From: Brachyhypopomus gauderio
Lineage: Eukaryota > Chordata > Actinopteri > Gymnotiformes > Hypopomidae
Reading direction: 5' to 3'
NCBI RefSeq assembly: GCF_052324685.1
Contig: NC_135218.1
Coordinates: 22,998,851 to 23,062,850, forward strand
Length of the DNA stretch: 64,000 nucleotides
Shown one piece after another: positions 55,990 through 64,000 of the stretch. The translations under genes were made by a program, and so were the position numbers. Under the pieces are notes generated by a model. The model was not told where the DNA came from, searched no databases, and was given only the letters and a program-made list of their open reading frames with translations. Position 1 is the stretch's first letter. Every line of letters begins with the position of its first letter.

Positions 55990-58847
55990 ACATATAATGT
56001 GAGGCATCATTTATTTTGTTTGCTTATTTGGTGCTTTTTTTTGGTGGGTCAAAGCAACAGATGCATTTTGGCAGGAATCGTGGTGCAGCCACTGTGCGTG
56101 CAGGCCTGCCGTGATGAGAGCATCTCCACTAACATTCTGTCCTACATTTCCTCACCTGCGGTGTGAAAATGGTGCCACCTGGTGGTTAAACAGATGTATA
56201 GCGATTCTGACGTTCACTGAATGGACAATGTTACAAACTGTTGTTATTTTTTGTTTGTTTGGTTTTGATGCTGTATTATTACATTTTAGCTGTACTTATT
56301 TTTCAGATTTCCAGTCCTGCTGTCTTTCATGAACCATTTTGTACCTTTTATTAACTATTTTACACAAGAATCATGCGTAGTAGTTCATCTCCAAAAAGTT
56401 TCATTTCAGTTTCCATATACATTAACCTTGCTGCTTTGACCAAGGCTTCTAACAGTGACTGGTGTTAACTCACTGTAAGTCCAAAAGTGTTAATTTTTGC
56501 CCTTCAAAATAGCCCAGTGTGTGTCACACCCTAAAAGGTTAGAAACATTAAAATGATTTTAGAGCTCTTTCCTAAAACCGTGCACTCATTTTTCAGATAA
56601 AACCAAAATCGGACCATGTTAATTTCTAAAGACCATGTGTTAGGCCTAACCCAAAGACCTTCAGCGTGTGGTTTTAACATCCTGAAAGTGGTGTTTGCCA
56701 TGTTAACCCTTTCTTTGCCTTGTAGCAGCTAATATACGTTTCAGCAGTTCAAGATGACATCACCCACCACACGATCCAGTTCATCATGCTGAACTACAAA
56801 ATGAGCCACTATCCATATATAAATAAACATGACGAACACCTTCCTAAATCACCAACACCCCCTTTAGCTCCTGTTACAAAACACCTCATAAATTGAAAAT
56901 AACGTTTGAGGGCGAGCTGGACAGACAGAAGCCTTTAAGCACGTCCAGTGGTGCAGCGCGCTCCCGCTAACATTCTGGAGCGGGTCTCCAATCACGCGCA
57001 GCCTTCCAGCTCCTTCGAGGTGTTACATTCCTGCACGAGATGTGTTTATTTTTCACATCTCACACTTGAGCGGGTGCCTGAACGTGGTGCTGCAAGTTAA
57101 CCTTTAACCTTTAGGCTCTCGGTGCTAATCGGTGGCATCACGGCGGAAAACAATCAGGATGTAAATCAGCTAAAATCAGCTATTCAGGTAGAATCCGATA
57201 TTCAATCAGCTAATCAAATAGACGCACGTGTGCTCTCAAGTTGGCTGGTTTGTCAGTTCCCAAAGATACTAGCTTCTCAGCAGTTGTACGTGTCTGTGTC
57301 GCCAGTGTGTGGTTGGGGATGTTTAAGGACATGTAGACGCAACAACAATGGCCAATGTTGAATGTACCTGTGAGGTCCACTGGTAAGAACCTGAATCTCA
57401 GCCGAAGAGCGCGTGTAACCCACGTTGCGTATATATTTTGTCCAATCACTCACCTCATAAATGTTTAGCCATTTAATGCAATTAAAGGAGTGAAATTAAA
57501 GGTCCATATTAGAATCCTGTGGTAATGTTATTAAAACAATACAACCAGCAATTATGGTTTTAGTACATGCAGTGTGAGACGTGTCCTGTTCCTTTAAACA
57601 AGCAGCAAAGAGAGTAAAAACTGTTGTGCTTTGTTTCCAAAAATCATAGTCGTGTTAAGAGCGTCTCGAGAGAGAGAGAGCTCCGTGTGATCCCTTCTCT
57701 ACCTTTGAGCGTTGTTTTATGATGTTTTTGGGAAACCCAGCCCTGTACAGTCAGATAAGTGTGAGCGCGGGGGGAAAAAAGCAACATAAAGGACATAAAA
57801 TAACTACTTGTAAAACAACTCTGTGTTTACAAGGCCATTAACTAGATGAGGATGGGGAGTTGTTTTGGTGGTTCTGGGAGTGACTCGGTTTAATGACTGG
57901 CTGGCACCATAGACATCAGTTTGAGGACTAACCCCGGGATATCGTACCTAAACACTAATACATTGAAATACATCCTTCAGTACTGTGTCCTTTCCTTCGG
58001 TACGGTAGGATTTGGACTGCATTGAGTATATAGATTTGAGCAGAACTCTATTTGAGGACTGAAATGACACCAGATGCCAGACTAACCCACTGATATCACA
58101 CCAAACTACTTGAGTATGGTAAGATATAAATTGTGTTGAAATTCATACTTTTTAAATAGAGCAATTTTTGAGGAACATTAAAATAATAAAAAACTTCTGT
58201 TTCCTGTATACACCTGGAACATTCCTAGACAGAACTATTTTGAGAGCTTGAGTAAAATATTCAAAGTTAGAAAGTAAATCCACCAAATAGACTGAAGAAG
58301 AACTCAAGATTCTTTCTTTCTCGCTTTTTTTGGCATTTTGGGTGTTCGCGTGAATGGTTGATTTGTTTTGGGTGTGATTGATGCTTTTCATCTTGAAATC
58401 CATTCTGTGTTGATGGCTTGAAAAGAAAAGGGACCCGTATAGCACACCTGCCACCTGCAGGGGGCGACAAAACTGCAATTCATTTGTGTGGCGGATGATA
58501 CTGGGCACACTGCATGTGTTAATAACAGTTTTGTGTGTAGTGTCACTTTCAGATTGTGTTTGTTGAGGTTGTTATGTCAACTCCAGCTGTCCTCCGGGAT
58601 GGCGCTGCTTTACCTAAATTCACCTTTGATAAGAATCTGCTGTTATATCGACCAGGAAATCAGCAACAAGAAGATGAGAAGGTCGTGAACTGGTCTCCAG
58701 TCTGGCCGACGCTGCGTCTGTGAAGAATTGCTGCTGTAAATTTCCCAAGCAGGGATGAATAAATCCACACCACTCGTGAAAACTTTCGGATGCAGATCGT
58801 TTTGTTTCTTGGCACCTGGTGGCGTGACCGTAAATCACAGCCTGCAC

Positions 58848-59174
58848 AGCCTGTCTGTCTGCACCCAGCCCGTCTGTCTGCACCCAGCCCGTCTGTCTGC
58901 ACCCAGCCGGTCTGTCTGCACCCAGCCTGTATCCCTGCACCCAGCCTGTCTCCCTGCGTTCAGCCTGTCTCCCTGCGTTCAGCCTGTCTGTCTGCACCCA
59001 ACCTGTCTGTCTGCACTCAGCCCGTCTGTCTGCGTTCAGCCTGTATCCCTGAGTTCAGCCCGTCTGTCTGCACCCAGCCTGTCTGTCTGCACCCAGCCTG
59101 TCTGTCTGCACCCAACTTGTCTGTCTGCACCCAACCTGTCTGTCTGCACCCAGCCCGTCTGTCTGCACCCAGCC
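58848..59174. repeat. Minisatellite, 20-bp unit, about 16 copies
   Basis: Units of CAGCCTGTCTGTCTGCACCC, with variants CAGCCCGTC, CAACCTGTC and CTGCGTT. Open frames on both strands over this span are artefacts. Confidence 0.95.
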
Positions 59175-59832
59175 TGGTCAGATGGTAGAAGATGGAGCTT
59201 TGGTCTCCTCCAGTCTGGCTGCATATATGACACAAAGAAATAAAATAATTTAGTTTATCAATTATAATTATGTATTTTTTGAGGGTGGGGTTTATTTTCC
59301 CATTCCAGGTCTGTTAATTGCCCTTTATGGTACCTCTTATGAAAGTCCATACAGACTTTTCTGTGTTGTGAAGAAACTCAGTCCGGGGTACAAAGGATTA
59401 ATTTATAAGTTCTGTGGCTCAACATAAATGCTGTCTGTCAGATAGTAATAAATTTATAATGAACTAATTTTCTGCTTTCAGGTGTGGGAGGGGCTAGATC
59501 GGCATTTCTGAGAAGCTCCAAGTGTTCAGAAGACCTCCGCCTACCCAGAACCCATCCTTCATGATCACGTACATCATGAAGTTCCTACGCAGTTCCTGCT
59601 CGTCTCGGCCGCGGCGGGACACGTGAGACGAACAGCAAAACATTAAGACATAAATAGAAAAGAATCTTGACCTTCGTCACAAGTGGAAATGTCCTAGGTG
59701 CGAACATTAATTAAAGGGCTAACCAATTAAGACTTTTTTGCCAAGCACACGTTGGCACATGTAAGGTCAAAGGTGAGCATGGTAATATGATCCAGCTCAC
59801 ATAGCATGCTTGACTACCTAATATCTACATTT

Positions 59833-59975
59833 ACATTTGCATTTATGGAATTTGGCAGACGCCCTTATCCAGAGGGACTTACATTTTTTTTTATCTCATT
59901 TTTTATACAAGTGAGCAATTGAGGGTTAAGGGCCTTGCTCAGGGGCACCTCAGTCATGGCCTCAGGTCTGGGAAA
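59833..59975. mobile_element. Composite repeat fragment, part shared with the SINE at 2371-2672
   Basis: It begins ACATTTGCATTTATGGAATT and GGCAGACGCCCTTATCCAGA, a motif common in fish genomes. It then passes into GCACCTCAGTCATGGCCTCA and GGTCTGGGAA, which match the SINE body at 2585-2613. It looks like two repeat types joined, or one related family. Confidence 0.6.
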
Positions 59976-62554
59976 CGTGACCCCTCCAACCATCCATCAG
60001 TCAGCAGTCGTGGCAGTGTCTCCAAGGCCACATTATGGCTCAACCCCCCTGTGACCCCCACGGCTGTGACCGCGTCGCTCCCTGCAGGTGCATCCCTGGG
60101 CCTGGAGCGGCCGGCAGAACCACCCGCCTCCCTCGTCTTGCGACCGGTCAGTGTGAGCCTGGAACACCTCCCAGAAGGGACTCGTACCCCAGACGTGAGA
60201 ACAAACCTGCAGCATTCTTGAAATCTTGAAAAGCAGAATCTACCCCGCTCCGTGAAGGGCACAGAGGCAGATTACTTACCCCCCCCGTCGTTTACTTTGG
60301 GTGTTATATCACTACTGAGTCACACCAAGTCTGCCAGACCATTAATCCTGCTGACTATCCTGGGATTTCAGAAGGTTAGCGTGCGCATGGCCACACACTG
60401 GGGCTGCTCTGTGCTGGCGGTGAACCACCTGTTTCTTCACTCTAGAGCCCGTTCACGCCAGTCATCAGAAGTCTCGGCTGTCAGCTGCAAGGCCCCCATC
60501 ACCGAACCGTTATCAGCGCAGCTGGTGCGGACACGTCTGTGGTCTCCTCCATTCCTCCATGTGTTTCTCCGGTAACCGCACGCGGCTGAGCGCCGGTTAC
60601 ACCCGTGAGAACTTCACCAACAGGTTATGCTGCTCTGCACATTGCTCATGTAAGCCGACGGCCGCGAGCGATTATACGGTCCTGTCACCTGACTGCTGAG
60701 TCCACTGCGGGGATTCATGTCCGAGGCTTCGGGATTAGACGTTGATCGTGAGGTTTTCGCATTGCGGAGCCCTAAACATCCAGCGTGTTACGATTGCCAG
60801 CAGCGCGGCATACTTTGACCGGTGTCAGCCGAGAAATGTGCTTGCCTGCCTTAAGCGATGTGGTGTGGAGATCACACACACACACATACACACACACACA
60901 CACACAGGGCACCTGTACAAAGTGCCATCACCCAGCCCTTTAGTGTCAGCAAATGACCTTGGTTATGCATAGATGTTATTTCAAACATAAGAGAATCGTT
61001 CTTGAGCCTGGTTAACAACAACAACAATAATACTAATAATAATTAAAATACATGTGATCTGATCCTTCTCCTTAATGTACTTACATCTTTCACAAAAGCA
61101 AAAATGTTATCTGCAGTTTGTTGAAAAGAAACCAATATATCATTTTATATTATAAATATATCAAACAATATTGTTGCTTCCTTCACCAGTTGTGTGCATG
61201 AATAATTAAAAGAACCCAAACTGTACGGTACATTTTGAACACCACAGAAGTGGACCAGTTCTCACCATGATTCTGGCCTAAACTCTACAGTGTAGATATT
61301 ACTTAATATGTTCCAATTAAACAGTGACAAGTTCAAGATTAAAAAGTAAGTAACTTAATCGTTTCTTTATGTCTTATAGCAGGCTTGAGCAAATTACCAC
61401 ATTCTGGCGATAGAAATAAAAACCTGGGAAGGACTTTTATTTTGTGTACCTAAACTGTGCTTCTGTGCGACGTTTTGTCACTCTGTTCTCCTTCGGCGAA
61501 ATGTGGAATTGTGGGAATCTGACCTTGTCTGTGTCATTCTATTGCTGTAAAAATGTGTGTGTGTGTGTGTGTGTGTGTGTGTCTTCCAGACAGAAGCCTT
61601 GCGTATCGATCGGAAGAGCTGGCATGCCCTACCCGCTTCTGCAAGAAATCCACTGAAGCTCATATCAAAGACATAAAAGACCAGCAATGCCATCTAAACA
61701 CGTTTTTTCCCTAAACATTCTGGCTTGTTTTGGGAAAGAAGCGTGAAGGATTTACACCATTTGTTCTACGTGTTTAAGTGCTCTGAGGTCTGCTTAACAG
61801 ATTGTTGCGATGATTTCTGGGAAAACAGAAGGAGCCTTGCGCGCTTTTAAATAGCAAAAGAATGAAAAACCTTTTTAAGCTCAGTAGATCACATCAAAAA
61901 GCAATGTCATTGGATGACTGGTTTAGACATACCTTTACTGAAATACTTTCACCTATGTGAAATATCTTCTGGCAGCACAGTAAAGCACACGGATATCTTA
62001 ACACAATAAAAGATCAAAATAACACAACAAAAATGAAACTTGAAAACACCTTGTGTCTATCTGTGCTCAGAAATAATATTGTATGCTATGTTTAACAGGG
62101 GAAACTATAATGTTGTATACAGTATGAGACACACAGACCTTAAAAATACTGGCCCTTCATTACTGGTCCTTTACACAGATCTGAAGAGTTCAAGACACAC
62201 AGACTTTCATTATCAGGCCCTCTACCCTGATCTGAAGAGTTCGAGTGTGAGCTCAAGGGTGCAAACAGGAAAAGGGGATTTGACACTTAAATTCACCTCA
62301 GTTCACCTTCTTCGTTGGGGAAACCCAAGTTCCCACTTCCTTATCAGGGGTTATCTTGCATCATTAACTTATAGTGGTTCGTTTATCAAGATTAACCTGG
62401 GGCAGGTCTGTTTGGGATTACCTTTCTCTTCAGTATTGTCTAAATGGCTCCAATCAAATTTTGCAATTGTGTGGTTTGCCACCTAGAGTGAAAACAAGTT
62501 TCGATGTATAAAAAATTCTGTGGTCTTTATAACAAACCTTTGGGCTTGTGCAGA

Positions 62555-62806
62555 AGTGTGTGTGTGTGCGCGCACACGTGCTTGTGTATATGTGCATGTA
62601 TTTGGGTGAGTGTGTGTGTGTGTGTGTGCACACGTATGTATATGTGCATGTATTTTGGTGAGTGTGTGTGCACACGTGTGTATATGTGCATGTATTTGGG
62701 TGAGTGTGTGTGTGCACATGTATGTATATGTGCATGTATTTTGGTGAGTGTGTGTGCACACGTGTGTATATGTGCATATATTTGGGTGTGTGTGTGTGTG
62801 AGTGTG
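62555..62806. repeat. Complex GT minisatellite, about 44-bp unit
   Basis: Five or so units combine a (GT)n run, CACACGTGTGTATATGTGCA and TGTATTT(T/G)GGTGAGT. Frames over it on both strands are artefacts. Confidence 0.92.
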
Positions 62807-63149
62807 GTGTGTGCTGGCCTCTCTTTCCTGTCCCTGTGTGCATGCATGTGCACTCTCTCCAACTCCGCTCAGGAGTGAGCAGTCATTGGTGGTTTGATTG
62901 ACAGGTCAGCATGGTGTTTCATTGATGAGAGTTTTGGAGTCCAGGCGAGTGATCTCCTGCTGATCACTACGTCAGCGTAAAGCCCAGATCAGGTTCACAC
63001 GCTCCTCCTCACCATCAACGCCGTCTGCTCACAAGGTTACAAAAGTCCCGCCGTTCAAGCGAAGGTTTAGTAGTTTAGTTTAGTAGCAGTCTGACTCAAT
63101 GGTGTCTTGAATTCTGGCCTATCTGTACTATTTCCTAGGATGTATTCTG

Positions 63150-63221
63150 TGATCAGAAGCAAAGCACTTTGTAAGTCGCTCTGGATAAGAGCGTCTGCTA
63201 AATGCCGTAAATGTAAATGAA
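63150..63221. mobile_element. Short fragment of a common fish repeat, inverted
   Basis: AAGTCGCTCTGGATAAGAGC followed by GTCTGCTAAATGCCGTAAAT is the reverse orientation of the motif seen at about 59833-59882. Confidence 0.6.
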
Positions 63222-64000
63222 GGTAAAACAAACTCATACATTGATTCTCATGTTTCATGTAACTTGTAAACTTTGTGGATTACGAGACTGGGTTATAAAT
63301 ATGAATTGTAGACTGTTGTGTTGGCTATATGAAGAAATGCATGGACCACAGGATATAGAACACTTCTTTCATCTACATTTAAATTTTGGTTATTTTAGAA
63401 AAAAATTGTATCACTTTCTGTCTGTTTGCAGAGAATATCTACACGTGTGTTGACTTCCATGAATGACCCACTGTGTGTTCTCAGTTCATGTCACTGTGGG
63501 ATGTGTCCGTCCTAACATGGACTCACCAGACATGTCTCCTTGTATGTAGAGGGTAGCGTGCTGCTCAAAGCTGATGTGTCCAGATCTAAGACGGGACGAC
63601 CCAAGTGTTTCGTACAGGAAGAGCCTGGGTTGAAAGACAGGAAGATCCTCTCTGGGTTCCTACAACAGGTTGCACTCAGACATGTCTGTGGCACATTAGA
63701 AGTTGGCTTAATAGACTCCACCTGGTTCTAATCATTTGGAGATCCATTAGTGTGTTCCTGTAGGTTAACAGGCTTTGATGTTGGGTTGCACCTTAGAGAT
63801 TCTGAAGAAACACATAAGGATTTTTGTGCCTTACATGGTAATCTGAAGTTTCAAGCAGGTATAATAATCCACAAGCATCCTGTAAAGCATCCTTTCTTCA
63901 CTGGACTGCAGCTGTGTTGCTATTTCACATTTCACATCAGTGTTGAAGTGGTTCATTTATCAAGATGAACCTGGTGCAGGTCCTGGTGCTAGTCCTGGTG

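Larger units (their letters stand above)
55863..64000. other. coq7 3' UTR and distal region without confident genes
   Basis: After the coq7 poly(A) signal I find no gene I can support. Contents: a 20-bp minisatellite (58848-59174), repeat fragments at 59833-59975 and 63150-63221, CA/GT tracts (60879-60906, 61555-61582), a complex GT array (62555-62806) and two weak candidate minus-strand exons (59494-59595, 63527-63659). Otherwise AT-rich unique sequence. Confidence 0.65.

Noticed and set aside
58755-59243. 162-codon Cys-rich frame resembling a secreted repeat protein
   Set aside because: Translation of a 20-bp tandem array. The apparent CLHPA/CTQPV repeats follow from the DNA unit.
62040-62486. 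148-codon frame with an ATG
   Set aside because: No recognisable domain, AT-rich composition, no splice or poly(A) context. Length is within chance for this region.
62454-62878. Cys/His-rich frames on both strands
   Set aside because: GT/CA complex repeat translation.

Overview
This is vertebrate nuclear DNA, and the gene content points to a teleost fish. Genes are split by GT-AG introns, CA/GT/CT/GA microsatellites are very dense, and the non-coding DNA carries a tRNA-derived SINE, a hAT-type element with a target-site duplication, a possible TA-flanked MITE and dispersed repeats of a kind common in fish. I suspect an otophysan fish but cannot prove it from sequence alone. There are no bacterial genes, no CRISPR array and no recognisable virus.

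Five protein-coding genes are supported at exon level. (1) 130-7865, + strand: the 3' part of a PLEKHH-family gene (PH, MyTH4, FERM), 11 exons, 719 codons and a stop, with its 5' end outside the window. (2) 12368-17066, +: pttg1ip, 7 exons, 169 aa. (3) 18331-20284, +: sumo3, 4 exons, 94 aa. (4) 22625-43168, -: a full-length ABC transporter of the ABCC6 (MRP6) type, 31 exons, 1506 aa. (5) 53214-55862, +: coq7, 6 exons, 224 aa. In all four complete genes the exons I placed sum to an intact frame.

The genes are functionally unrelated: a cortical MyTH4-FERM protein, a small membrane glycoprotein, a ubiquitin-like modifier, a membrane transporter and a mitochondrial ubiquinone-synthesis enzyme. 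Pttg1ip and sumo3 run in the same direction about 1.3 kb apart. Sumo3 and abcc6 converge, with candidate poly(A) signals about 0.5 kb apart. The abcc6 and coq7 starts diverge across a 10-kb spacer full of repeats. The right end (55.9-64 kb) has no confident gene, only two weak candidate exons on the minus strand.

The most unusual signal is that tandem repeats repeatedly sit on splice junctions. A 52-bp array in abcc6 copies the exon 7 donor six times. A 37-bp duplication copies the exon 16 donor. A 22-base poly-C tract serves the exon 22 acceptor. In pttg1ip, an array of 18 exact-length 27-bp units ends inside the exon 5 acceptor, and a CT-rich array runs into the last acceptor. Arrays whose unit is a multiple of three also create long but spurious open frames. 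I found no previously undescribed enzymatic or defence system here.
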